Notes: generated by a model from the sequence alone, not told the origin. Positions 44,941 to 54,736 are shown, numbered from the stretch's first letter. The stretch is 64,000 nucleotides of DNA from Psococerastis gibbosa (GCA_963971405.1 OZ020485.1:3348001-3412000), one strand, 5' to 3'. Translations and numbers: made by a program.

Positions 44941-45165
44941 TTAAATTACTATAGCTTAGTTGTTATGGAGAAACCTGCTGCACTTGATGCTGTCGTGTTG
45001 TGGGAATAGGCGAGTCGCAGTGTCATTGAAATTGATGTTGCAGTCAGCATTACTGCTGTAATGGCGGTCCTTACATACAGTATACTGGTACGTATATACA
45101 TTCGGGTAGAATAAGGCGGAACGAAAGTATTCAATATCACTGAGAACGAATAAGTAGTATTTTGT
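44941..45165 (+). repeat. Interspersed repeat family E, copy 1
   Basis: TGTTGTGGGAATAGGCG, AATGGCGGTCCTTACATACA and CAATATCACTGAGAACGAAT recur in the same order and spacing at 51526-51748. Function and class unknown; no clear TIR or tRNA-like head. Confidence 0.7.
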
Positions 45166-45251
45166 GGCTAAAGAAAAAAATATTGTAAAACTGTAAAATT
45201 GGGATAAATAATAATTATAGTATTATATATTATTATTATTATTATTATATT

Positions 45252-45644
45252 ATATCGCTCATGCACGAGAAAAGTAACACATTTCAAAAAATTGCAAAAT
45301 TGAGTTATTTACGTACACAAAAATGTCGCGGAAAATATAGCGAATTTTATGAATGTAGTGTCACATATCTAGTTTGATTTGTTTCCATAAGATTGCGTTT
45401 TGTCACTGATCCGTTGTCATGTTTGACTACTTCGGGTTAGGCAATACTGACATAATTCGGAATGTGCTCCAGGTGTTGACGTGGTAATTACACTTCTCTT
45501 TCAAGTAAACTGTCACATCTCAAAAGTATTAAGTGCCTCGATAGTACTACAAGTAAAAACTAAAAAATGGTCAGAACTAACATTTGAATTATCTCAAAAG
45601 TCAATATTTAGAAATGTGTCACTTTTCTCGTGCATGAGCGATAT
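45252..45644. mobile_element. MITE with about 34-base terminal inverted repeats
   Basis: ATATCGCTCATGCACGAGAA (left) and TTCTCGTGCATGAGCGATAT (right) bound 393 bases, with GTAACACATTTC / GAAATGTGTCAC continuing inward. No transposase. The left flank is a (TAT)n-like tract, so the target duplication cannot be read. Confidence 0.75.
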
Positions 45645-45699
45645 GTCTTCTTCTGGCTCTACAGCCCTTGATATTTTTTCTATATTATAGTTTTCCCCA

Positions 45700-46085
45700 A
45701 CTTGTTCGATAGCCTATATGTAATTGAATGGAGAACCTAATGTCTTGTTAATGCATTTAAGATAGAAATCTATTAGTAGTTATTATGGTTGTATAGTATA
45801 TGGGTATGGGGCGAGCCAGTAATGGTGCAGCAGGGGTTTTTTATTAATTAAGATCGATAAAGCTGACAATAGGATAAACCTGTAGCGGCAATTCACTTCA
45901 TTAATCCACCGTCCCACCTCCCCCCCCCCCCCCCCACCTCATTCGTCATGTACCCTGCGGTCGTCAATACAGTGCACCAACATACTCTAGTTGGTACAGA
46001 TCTGTAATATAAACCGGGGGTTCGAGACTTAATAAAAATTTGAACATTTTCTGCCAATCCTGGCTTTACATATTTTAATTTTTAA
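45700..46085. other. Intronic sequence, no gene recognised
   Basis: C run at 45919-45935. No gene or repeat family recognised. Confidence 0.5.
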
Positions 46086-46275
46086 AGGATTAATTTCGTA
46101 CAAAAAGTTCAATTAATGTATTCGATTAACCTCAATAAGTAACCTAATGGTTATTTGTGTCGAGTTACGACACGTCTCCGATCGCATGGCGTGTAGAGAC
46201 TCGTACAAGTACAAGGACGCTACCACCTTGCCACCGAAGTCGCTGCCACCGAAGTCGCTGCCACCGATGTCACTG
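46086..46275 (-). repeat. SINE-like family B, copy 6, with 15-base triplication at its head
   Basis: Minus-strand copy: CGATTAACCTCAATAAGTAA, GAGTTACGACACGTCTCCGA, ACTCGTACAAGTACAAGGAC. At the head the 15-base unit GCCACCGAAGTCGCT occurs about three times (46234-46275), a local expansion of the SINE's CGACTTCGGTGGC. Confidence 0.78.
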
Positions 46276-46698
46276 GGTGCATTGCCTTAATTGGTAGGGA
46301 AACACGGCTGACGGGCATGTTGTGCATGGTGAGGGATTGCACATTATGCGTTTAGCCCTATCCGCCACGGACCTAGTGGCATATTTGGAGGGGGGGGCAA
46401 GACCAAACCTCTCCCAGCTGTCAACTTCTTGCCGCGGCCGGAGACGACGTAGACGAGACCCCTGGGCACCCCATACTTTCGCCACTGAATTGACCTCTTT
46501 CGCATATGGGGACATGCTTGCGACCAGACAATCAGATCATCCTGCCGACCAATCTTAATATTGGGATTTGAGGTCATTTCTTTGGATTTCTATGCGAAAG
46601 AGATCCATTAAAAGTTCCGCAATCAACCCATCTCTGTAATGTTCCCATTCTTTTTGCTTGATGCTTTTTCAACAAAATGTTTTTCTTGTCTTCCACAG

Positions 46699-46957
46699 GT
46701 TTGAAGACCATCATCAACGCACTTCTCCACTCTTTTAAGCAACTGGCCGAGGTCATGACGTTGACCATTTTCTGTCTGATGGTGTTCGCGCTGTTTGCTC
46801 TTCAAGTGTACATGGGGGAGTTGAGGAACAAATGTGTGGTGCGGCTGGAGAGCAACCTGTCCGACTTCGAGTGGAACAGAACTGTCTGGAACAGCTCCTA
46901 TTGGCTCTACGACGAAGAGGATGAGCCTGTTATTTGTGGCAACGTCACCGGTTCCAG
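46699..46957 (+). CDS. NaV2/DSC1-like channel, exon with domain I S4-S5 linker, S5 and extracellular loop
   Basis: Internal exon of 259 bases, acceptor TTCCACAG, donor GTAAGA, phase 1 in and phase 2 out. It encodes the S4-S5 linker ([20 protein letters not shown]), S5 ([20 protein letters not shown]) and the S5-P extracellular loop (ELRNKCVV...), with sequons NRT, NSS and NVT and two loop cysteines. The linker and S5 fit NaV2 and clearly differ from para domain I. A minus-strand frame over these bases is a shadow. A decayed copy of the exon's 3' part, its donor and the first part of the intron follows within 100 bases. Confidence 0.95.
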
Positions 46958-47035
46958 GTAAGAACTGATGTTCCTTTAGTTTACCACTGTTGGGGACCAA
47001 AAGGGAAAAATGGGCTACCTGTTCCACCTGGCGGG

Positions 47036-47185
47036 GGACGGAACGGTCTTTAACAGCTCGTACTGGTTCTGCAATAAGGAAAAAGTGAGCCAGTTATTTG
47101 TGAAAACGTCCCCAGTTCAAGTGAAGAACTGAATGTATTGGTTCCTTTAGTTTACCACTGTCGGGGACTTTGGGAACAAAGAATT
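47036..47185 (+). pseudogene. Decayed downstream copy of NaV2 exon 'S5-loop' (C')
   Basis: GGTCTTTAACAGCTCGTACT, CAGTTATTTGTGAAAACGTC and CCAGTTCAAGTGAAGAACTG parallel GTCTGGAACAGCTCCTATTG, CTGTTATTTGTGGCAACGTC and CGGTTCCAGGTAAGAACTG in the real exon and donor. The duplicated unit continues into the intron (TTCCTTTAGTTTACCACTGT occurs at both 46972 and 47140). The donor GTAAGA is now GTGAAG. Shifted frames and stops make it non-coding. Confidence 0.88.
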
Positions 47186-47206
47186 TTAATATTATTTATA
47201 CGTTTT

Positions 47207-47725
47207 TTTTAAATAAAAGGTTAATAGCATACAAATAATTTAATGCATTACATAACACCGACTTTCACACGAAAGGTTGTTAGTTCCAGTCTCACACTTG
47301 CTATACATTTTCTACCCATGCTTCGCAGGGCATGTAAAGCAGGCGGTCCCGGGTCATCCTACTTGAGTGTAAGAGAGGGCTTTATAGCCGTAACTCCGCT
47401 AGGTTGGCTTAGTAATAGAACAAAAAAAAGTCCTTATTTATTTATTTATAACATACGATAGCTTTATTGTTTCCATCAAAAGTGTTTACAATTACAATTA
47501 TCACATGCTGCAGGGCCCAGCTCGTGTGCAGCTTACAATAATTGGATAAGAAAAAAAGGACTAACCTAACATTAAGTAAGAAATTCGAAAGTATATATAC
47601 AAGTATGTATTGAATTGTTCAGTCACCTCTGTATAGGTAGGTTAGTACCCGTGTTGAGTTTCGACCCGTCTCTCGACCGCATGGCGTGTAGAGACTTGCA
47701 CACCTACAAGAACGCTGCCACCTGC
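47207..47725 (-). repeat. SINE-like family B, copy 7, split by later insertions
   Basis: The 3' end (47207-47262, TTAATAGCATACAAATAATT) and the rest (47612-47725, TTCAGTCACCTCTGTATAGG to AGACTTGCACACC) are in the same orientation and order. They are separated by SINE A copy 5 and about 150 bases of other sequence. Confidence 0.72.
47263..47455 (+). repeat. SINE family A, copy 5 (5'-truncated)
   Basis: Begins inside the tRNA-like head (GACTTTCACACGAAAGGTTG), then GGCATGTAAAGCAGGCGGTC, GAGAGGGCTTTATAGCCGTA, GGTTGGCTTAGTAATAGAAC and a (TTTA)n tail. It lies within a SINE B, so it is younger than that copy. Confidence 0.82.
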
Positions 47726-49019
47726 AACAGCCTGCTTTTGGTTATTTTTTCCATGAAAGGAACTCAGATTTTGTACCATAATGAACCTATTTCAGTGCGG
47801 CCATTTCAAGCTGAACGACCAAATGAATACGTATCGTATTCGTGAATGAAACACAATAATACATTACAATATATGTCCATTCAATCGTTCATATATTTAA
47901 GAAAGAAAGAAAAAGAGAAAACGGTTTTACTTTCCATAACTTATGAGTGAATTTTGGGCCTTTTGGCCCACTCTTTCAATTAACCCATGTAAGGGTATAT
48001 AAGTTAAAAACAAGCATGCGTGACAACATTATTGACCCAATCATTTTTATTATAATACCGGTACCAATTTTGGTATTCCTAGGCTTTTCTATTCCCGCAT
48101 TACGGATGAGTTGTTTCAATTTCCTGAAACTCAGCACAAGACATATTGATCTTGAGTTTGAAAAGGAATTCAGTTTCCCATTTTTCTCGAGACACTTCCT
48201 AACTCAGTTTGCTAATCAATTTTACATTCTTACAATCTGCAGACAGCAGTCTCTTGGGATGTGCTAAGGCGCCCATTCCACATACGTACAACGTCAATGA
48301 AAATTATGAAATTGAAGGACATTTCAATTTCTCATTGATGGGGGCCATTCCATATGTTTTTTCAAAAATTGACAATTTTCAATTGAAGCGTATGCGCCAA
48401 ATTTTTTAAATTTGTTTGCATTTGTTTCTTGAAATTGCATTTGTTTTCTTCGTCGCCTTATTATTTAATCCTTATTATAATTTTTATAATTTTTATACAG
48501 AAATGCGTTCTTTTTAAAGACATCAATTAAAATAGTGGTACTTGTCATATCCCATGCAGTGGCGGCGCTAGAAATTTTAAGGCGGGGGGCCATGGGGGGG
48601 CATGACTTCTCCCTGGGGGGACCAATGAAAGAACAAAACATTTTTCGTAGGGAGTAGCATTGGCATAAAGTCCCAAAATTTCTGGGGGGGGGGCTGTAGA
48701 ACCCCAAGACTTAGATTCGTTACTCATTCACTTCTGAGCAGTCTGCCTAGCAAATTACCGTATCTTATGACTTTATTATTATTTAATTTTTTTTAATGTG
48801 TATGAATACATTATATAACTTACACTAAACTATTCAAGTTCAGTAAAAAAAAATTAAAAAGTAAACTATTTTTCGAAATTTTAAAAATTAAAAAAACTGG
48901 TTTTTAATCTCCTGAAATTTTTGACAAGTTCTAACACGCTCAGCGACCTAATCATCTCATTCTCTGCAATGGATGGCGGCCAAATTGCTGAATCTGTTCT
49001 GAATGGTGGTATCAGGCGC

Positions 49020-49325
49020 AGAGGAAGGTAAAAAATTATAAATGGGCCCAAATTAGTGAGAGTTTGCGCATGTTATATCCTACAGAGATTGGAGAAGGGG
49101 GGGCCCGGGGGTCTCCCCCGGAGGAAAAAAATTGATAAACAGACCCAAATTAGTAGGGTTTCACGCATTTTATAGGTACTCTGGAGAACGGGGGGCTCGG
49201 GGGTTTCCCCCGGAGAAAAAAAAACTGATAAATATGGGGCCAAATTAGTGAGGTTTTGCGCATATTATTCTCTGGGGAACGGGGGGCCGGAGAAAAAATT
49301 GAGAAAATAGCCTAAATTAGTGAGG
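49020..49325. repeat. G-rich tandem repeat inside the hAT element
   Basis: About 3.5 diverged units of 75-95 bases, each with CCAAATTAGTGAG followed by TTTGCGCAT and then GGAGAACGGGGGGC and CCCCCGGAGAAAAA. Further unit-like pieces follow the SINE at 49850-49900. Confidence 0.72.
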
Positions 49326-49787
49326 TTTTAAATAAATAAATATTGACCTTTTTGTTCTATTACTAGCGGAGTTAGGGCTTTAAAGCCCTCTCTTACACTC
49401 ATGCCTCAACTAGGAAGGCCCGGGGCCGCCTGCTTTAGTAGAAGTAGTAGAATGGTTGGAAACAGTCCCAGGCCACGGTGTGAGCCCATAGGACAGTGGA
49501 CCTCCTGATTATAGTGGATTCCGAACCACTGGGGAAACACAGTGAAGTCACACGATTAGTTCGGAGGTGACCAGGACAAGTCCTACCATGTTTCCCTACC
49601 GGCACTGTGCACGCGGCCAAGTTATCTGCATCTTTGAACCTGCTCTGGTCCACTGGATTCAACTTGGTATGGCGGCCGACTGCCGCCTGCTTTACATGCC
49701 CTCCGAATGAAGCAAGTGTGCGACTCGAACCAACAACCTATTGGGCGAAAGTTGGAGTCTGTACCACTACTCTACATGTCCTGACAA
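49326..49787 (-). repeat. SINE family A, copy 6, split by a family D insertion (third level)
   Basis: Minus-strand SINE A: tail and body at 49326-49437 (TAAATAAATAAATATTGACC, AAGCCCTCTCTTACACTCAT), head at 49682-49787 (CTACATGTCC at the end). The interruption is the family D element with an exact 13-base target duplication. Confidence 0.88.
49438..49681 (-). repeat. Retroposon family D, copy 2 (innermost level)
   Basis: 244 bases flanked by the exact 13-base direct repeat GCCGCCTGCTTTA (49425-49437 and 49682-49694), which is SINE sequence and so proves retroposition-style insertion. In the direction ending with the (CTA)n-like tail it reads GTCGGCCGCCATACCAAGTT ... CCAACCATTCTACTACTTCT. No coding sequence. 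Confidence 0.88.
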
Positions 49788-50509
49788 TACGGATTTTGCA
49801 AGCTGTACAGTTGAGATTTTACCGACGAATAAACGTGCCATTTAGGGGAGCCCGAAGGTCCCCCCCCCCCGGAGAAAAAGTTTGAAGAAATAGGTCTGAA
49901 GTATTGGGGTTTTGTGGTTTTAAGCATTTTGAGCAATTAATATTTGTGAAAGTAATTAGGCAATATATTGTTGTTTGTTTCATGATGACTTTCATGTGAA
50001 ATAAGCATACCAAGAATTAATTTCCCTTTCGTTATTGTGGATACTATGCCTTTGGCCTCCATAACGTCTTTGTCACCAGAAATCCTGGGGGTGCTACGGG
50101 TGACCCTGGGGGGGGGGGGCTTGGCCTTATTTACGCAAACGGGGAGTAGGCATACTGTAATGGAAGTAAGTAACTTGTTACGGACGTTTTTGAATCACAA
50201 TAATTTTTCAATTTAACAAAATGTCAAATATTTCAAAAGTGGGGGGCCCCGGGGGGCCGGAGAAACTGCTGGGGGGCCAGGCCCCCCCCCGGGCACCCCC
50301 GTAGCGCCGCCACTGATCCCATGACGCCATTTTTTAATTTTAGTTTGTTTGTTTGTGATTTTACCAAAGAACTTCTAATATTCTAATATTTTACTCTATG
50401 ATCAATTGATAATTGATCAATTTTAACAATGGCATAGAGTAAAATTGATATGTCCTTCAATTTCATAATTTTCATTGACGATGTACGTATGTGGAATGGG
50501 CGCCTTAGT

Positions 50510-51525
50510 AACAGCATGCATCACATTATATGGTTTTGCATTCAGAGTAGAATGTTTTCAAAGTCATTTTGTAAATGTGACGATAATATATTTTTTATTT
50601 AATTTAATGATGCTCAATCTTGTTCTTGTTTATTAAACTCTGTTAGAACAAAATGCTAAGAGTGCACGCCCCGTAGGAAATAGGTACCCTAAAATCCATT
50701 GTTTTTACCTAATTAACAAAGCAAAATTTTAAAGATTTGGCTCATCAAAGGTGTAGAATCATATAATCGGGTATTTTTAATTTTTGGTACCGTAGCTTTT
50801 TCATAAAAATGATTAAGGGGTAAAATTTCGAGTATAATAGATACCTATCATGAAAAAACTGCAGAACTAAAAAATAATAATACCCTATTATATGCGATGC
50901 ATATAAAAAGTAAAGTAGCCTTCTACAACCGAAATGAACAATATTTTAATAACTTGCTTAGTTATTTGAATAAAAAATAAGAAGTACTACATTTCGGGCT
51001 GCCAATTTTGTACGGGACGCACACTTTGAACGGCAAGCTACACTATAATCAATACAATAATAAGACAGACTGTTTTTGTCGCCTGTCACGTTTGATAATA
51101 CCCTCTTCCTAAGCATCTAAATTATTAGTCTTCTTTGTGGTGAAAATAAGAGGGCACTGACTGCCCATTGCTGATCATTTAAAACTTGAATGTATAGTAG
51201 AAGGTAATCTAATATTTTTTTAGGAAAATAAACACATTATAAGTTGAGTGTTGACCTCGCACTACTGCCACTACAAGTATACTACTGTAGAAGGGGCTTC
51301 CAGGCCCACGGTTTTTCTCTGCTTCTCTTAGAAGACAGGCGCATGGGGGACCTTTGCGGTCAGGGTGGATCTTCGTACAATATTTTATTAAGAGTGGGTA
51401 AAACACATAAGTGGTCAGGTTATATATTTTTTCAATATTTCATTAAGTATGAAGAAAATCGTATTGCCCTCAATTATTCATGAAGAATAGCTTGAAATGA
51501 CCGCAGTATGCGTAAATGGACTCTC
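50510..51525. other. Intronic sequence, no gene recognised
   Basis: AT-rich, no supportable gene or repeat family. Confidence 0.5.
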
Positions 51526-51748
51526 CTATAGCATAGTGGGGTTGGTAGTTTAGGTAACATATTATAGTGGTGGTAAACAACGACTGTTGTGGGAATAGGC
51601 GGGGTGCACTGCCCATGAAATTGATGTTTCACTACTACTGTAATGGCGGTCCTTACATACAATATACGTTAGAGTAGAATGAGGCCGAACGAAAGTATGC
51701 AATATCACTGAGAACGAATATGTAGTATTTTGTCTGTGGCAAAATGCA
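51526..51748 (+). repeat. Interspersed repeat family E, copy 2
   Basis: Shares TGTTGTGGGAATAGGCG, AATGGCGGTCCTTACATACA and CAATATCACTGAGAACGAAT with 44941-45165 in the same orientation. Confidence 0.7.
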
Positions 51749-52043
51749 GGGCCTAAAACATAAAATAACAATTAGATACTGTACCTTTACAAGTAAGCAG
51801 ACCCCCACACGATTTATGAGCATCGCATCGCATCACTCGTATACCAACTTTAACGTATTTTTCTGAACAAACAAAAATAAAATCTCAGTGTTTTAGCAAA
51901 ACTTTTTATAACTAGCCTACTATAACTAGAATTAGTAAAACCCAAATAATCGTTAAATAATTAACTTTGTCAAAGAAACCCACTGATGTTATTATAAAAC
52001 CCTGAGCGCTTTTGACAAGAACTGCCTTCTACAGAGGGAAACC

Positions 52044-52279
52044 CAGTGCCGGATTAACCACGAGGCCCAAGGGACCCAGGCCTCAGAAACATTATCAAAG
52101 GAAAGCTCAATGAATATAATACATATAATAATATAAAATAATATATAATATATAAAACTAACCAATACGGTTAGGCAGCCAACTGCAGTTTTCTCTCTTT
52201 TTTTTAATGAAAAATTGTAGGTAGGGGGCCCCTACATTGGGTGGGCCTCAGGGTCCCCACAAGGGTTAATCCGCCACTG
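52044..52279. mobile_element. hAT-like MITE
   Basis: Terminal inverted repeats CAGTGCCGGATTAACC and GGTTAATCCGCCACTG (one or two mismatches), resembling the element at 25090. Inverted GGCCCAAGGGACCCAGGCCT / GGTGGGCCTCAGGGTCC lies inside. The flanking octamers do not match, so the target duplication has decayed. Confidence 0.65.
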
Positions 52280-52612
52280 AATATATTTTTATTTCTGCTT
52301 TATGATACAGCTGACCGACTACTGACCATTCACATTCCCCCAGGGCCAGGGGCAATGCCCCTGGATTGCCCAAAATGATATTTTTTTATTTAAGTTAATA
52401 ATTATGTTATATAACGAATTGTCGATTCAATGGGCAGTTGACATACTATAGTACTGTGTGGAATGTTTTAGTTTTGGTGCAGGGGTTTTTCTGGGAAACT
52501 GACAGGGGACAAAAATTTACAGAAGTATCAATATTATGGGGGAAAAATGAACACCTTTTAATTTAAGTTAGTGTATGAATAAGTCCTTTACAGGTTGGCT
52601 TCATTGATGCTC

Positions 52613-52795
52613 GAACACCTTTCGGCCTGCGATGGCATCTTGGTAGCTTGTTCGTACTTGTACGAGTCTCTACACAACACACTCCATGCAATCGCGGTGA
52701 CTTGGCGTAACTCAACACAGGTATTACCTACAGAGGCGACTGAAGTTATTCAGATACATTCATTGAATTGTTTGTATGCAAATGATCCTTAAAAA
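52613..52795 (+). repeat. SINE-like family B, copy 8
   Basis: GGCCTGCGATGGCATCTTGG, GTACTTGTACGAGTCTCTAC, AGAGGCGACTGAAG and TTGTTTGTATGCAAATGATC with an A-rich tail. Confidence 0.78.
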
Positions 52796-53039
52796 AAAAA
52801 CTCAACTTCGTATTTAGTACATCCATTGTCCGAACGGCCTAGCCCCTCAGCTTACGTTTCATCCGGCGCCAAACATCCTGCTCCAAACGTTTAAAAAAAT
52901 TTCCAAAATTGGAACTTGCAATTTTTCATAGAATGTACGAACATTTGAAACCAACTTGCACCAATTTACTTTATTATCTTTAATAAATAAAAAAATATGA
53001 ACCAGCCTGTTTTAAAGGAGATCTAGGGGTCAATGGTAT

Positions 53040-53229
53040 ACTTCCTCTTAAATTTACACACACACAACCTTACAAATGTTTACCCTCTACCACCTGCCCC
53101 TTACCATTCGACAACCTTAACAAACTTTTGACCTCTATCACCTCCCTCCGCACTCTGTCCGCTGCCTATAACATTTCCCCACAATTTAATTCCTTCATGC
53201 TCACAAAATTTGATAACTTACAAGCTTAT
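53040..53229 (+). other. Unidentified coding-like fragment cut by Helentron-like copy H4
   Basis: The + strand frame from about 53095 reads PFDNLNKLLTSITSLRTLSA then AYNISPQFNSFMLTKFDNLQ up to the H4 boundary at 53230. The amino-acid composition and C-rich third positions look coding-like and unlike the AT-rich surroundings. No domain recognised. It may be the end of a retroelement or a gene fragment. Confidence 0.3.
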
Positions 53230-54032
53230 TGCTTTCCAATTTATACGTTGTATAAGGAAAGCTTTGTGATGGTCGAAATTTCCGATTCCGAGATTTCAAC
53301 GGAATTACACGTTTTGAGGTCCCAGGAACCAAAAAAAGTGGTTTTTACGAAATGTCTGTCTGTCTCTTCATCTATTTCCGGGCAAACTACTCGGCCGATT
53401 TTGATGATGAAATTTTGCATGTAGGTTCACAAAAATCATGCCTCGAGACCAAACTCCAAAAAACGTCTAAACAAATTATTTCTCAAAAACGGCTACAACG
53501 ATTTCTTTGACATTCACATATATTGTATTCGTTATTAATGTTAATAAAATATGCGGGGGGTCGCTTGCCCCTTAATATTTTGCTTCTGGGGGTAAGAAAA
53601 AAAAATAACTAAATTTTCATGAAAAATGACTAAAAAATAATTTTTCGGCGAAACCTTTGTATCGATGATTTCTACCTTCAGGCATGTTTTAGGTGTTAAA
53701 TTGAGTAACGAAACCGGACAGGTTGCTTTGCCAAAAAACTATTTGGTTTGTGCAAAAAAAAATGTTTTTGAAAATATGAAAATATGAAAAAAAATGAAAT
53801 GCATTGCGTGTGCTGTTGCTGTGTAGTAACGTAATGTAATGTCTGACCTATCTAGAATTTACTTCACCTCCAGTGACGCCAGGTGGACAAACCAACCCCC
53901 CCCCCTCCCCCCATCCCCGAGATGTCCGAAATTTAACTATAGGAAAATTATTTACCATGAAAGTACTCATTTGAGAAATCTACTAATTTGATAAATTGGA
54001 AAGCATGTTCGACTAAACTCTGACCAGTTCTT
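53230..54032 (+). mobile_element. Helentron/DINE-1-like element, copy H4
   Basis: 803 bases from TGCTTTCCAATTTATACGTT to TGACCAGTTCTT, with a shortened GTCT tract, GTCGCTTGCCCCTTAATATT block, C run at 53896-53910 and a diverged 3' hairpin. It ends about 20 bases before the decayed exon copy D'. Confidence 0.78.
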
Positions 54033-54049
54033 CTGCATGTCCATGGATG

Positions 54050-54166
54050 GATGTCAGTTGTAGTGTTGTAGGTACAGCGAAGAGGAGTTTGTCTGTCCGT
54101 GGTCCCAATCACGGATACTCCAAATTTGACAATTTCCTGTGGTCCATATACTCACAACATCCCAAG
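54050..54166 (+). pseudogene. Decayed upstream copy of NaV2 pore exon (D')
   Basis: GTTGTAGGTACAGCGAAGAG, CCAATCACGGATACTCCAAA, TTTGACAATTTCCTGTGGTC and CTCACAACATCCCAA align with the acceptor and body of the real exon at 54208 (CCAATCACGGGTACACCAAC, TTTGACAATTTCCTGTGGTC, CTCACAACATTCCAA). It encodes PNHGYSKFDNFLWSIYSQH. The CLRVGG region carries an indel, and the selectivity residue and everything after it (LDYWENVYN) are not recognisable. It cannot supply a pore loop. Confidence 0.87.
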
Positions 54167-54207
54167 GCATTAGTGTTTGTTTATCGGTTGTTTCTGTTAT
54201 GTTGTAG

Positions 54208-54349
54208 ACACTGCGATGAGGGGTATGTCTGTCTGCGGGTGGGGGGCAACCCCAATCACGGGTACACCAACTTTGACAATTTCCTGTGGTCCATGCTCAC
54301 AACATTCCAATTGATTACTCTCGACTACTGGGAAAATGTCTACAACATG
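54208..54349 (+). CDS. NaV2/DSC1-like channel, exon with domain I pore loop
   Basis: Internal exon of 142 bases, acceptor ATGTTGTAG, donor GTAAGT, completing an Arg codon and ending in phase 0. It encodes the late S5-P loop (RHCDEGYVCLRVGGNPNHGY) and pore helix/selectivity loop (FLWSMLTTFQLITLDYWENV, then YNM). The Asp of LITLDYW is the domain I selectivity residue; NaV2 channels are known for a DEEA ring rather than DEKA. The other three ring residues lie outside this window, so the ring cannot be confirmed here. The longer open frame at 54047-54433 joins the decayed copy, the intron and this exon and is not one exon. Confidence 0.96.
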
Positions 54350-54399
54350 GTAAGTTCCAATCTAAATAGACCAATTCACTATTATCTCAACTTCGATCA

Positions 54400-54736
54400 T
54401 CAGACCAAAGGGGCCTCTTGCTTACGGGCGTAAATCATGTGTCACGAAAATCCTGCAGATTCGCACCTGACTTTATTTAATAATTGAGTGATACCTGCTT
54501 ATTAATATTGCTAATTAAACTATATAAACAATTTGAAGCTATAGATTATCTACATTGTAGTATTATATGGTATGCATAACGCTATGAAATTAAATTAATT
54601 TTGGTTGAAGAGGTCCTGGTTAAAACCGAAATTATAGGATATGGAAAAAACTGGAATTGACTTGTTGTCCAGGACGGATACAGGAGAAGTGGCCGGGGGG
54701 TAGCTGCCCCCCCCCCCCCCAATGAGCTGGATCCGT
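54400..54736. other. Intronic sequence; possible MITE with poly-C centre at 54665-54745
   Basis: ACGGATACAGGAGAAGTGGC ... GCTGGATCCGTTCCTGTTAA shows short inverted ends around a C run (54707-54720). A related arrangement (GGACAGATACAGCGGAGGGG ... GCTGGATCCGTACCTG) occurs at 27760-27927. Too diverged for a firm call. Pieces of 54443-54660 also resemble 60849-60960. Confidence 0.4.

Larger units (their letters stand above)
48557..50315. mobile_element. hAT-like non-autonomous element (second level of the nest)
   Basis: Terminal inverted repeats CAGTGGCGGCGCTA and TAGCGCCGCCACTG, flanked by an exact 8-base duplication ATCCCATG (48549-48556 and 50316-50323), as expected for hAT. The related MITE at 36622-37005 has this octamer once (36835-36842, inverted), showing the empty site. 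1759 bases with G-rich ends and internal repeats; no transposase frame. It contains SINE A copy 6. Confidence 0.88.
48268..50504. mobile_element. PIF/Harbinger-like MITE (outer level of a four-level nest)
   Basis: Ends GGCGCCCATTCCACATACGT and ACGTATGTGGAATGGGCGCC, with inverted arms extending through ATTGAAGGACAT / ATGTCCTTCAAT. Flanks are TAA on the left and TTA on the right (equivalently a TA duplication). Without the hAT insertion at 48557-50315 the element would be about 470 bases. Its central sequence around 50316-50400 matches the MITE at 36622-37005. Confidence 0.78.

Noticed and set aside
54047-54433. Single 128-codon open frame as one exon or gene
   Set aside because: It runs through a decayed exon copy, a consensus acceptor at 54207, the real exon, a consensus donor at 54350 and into intron.
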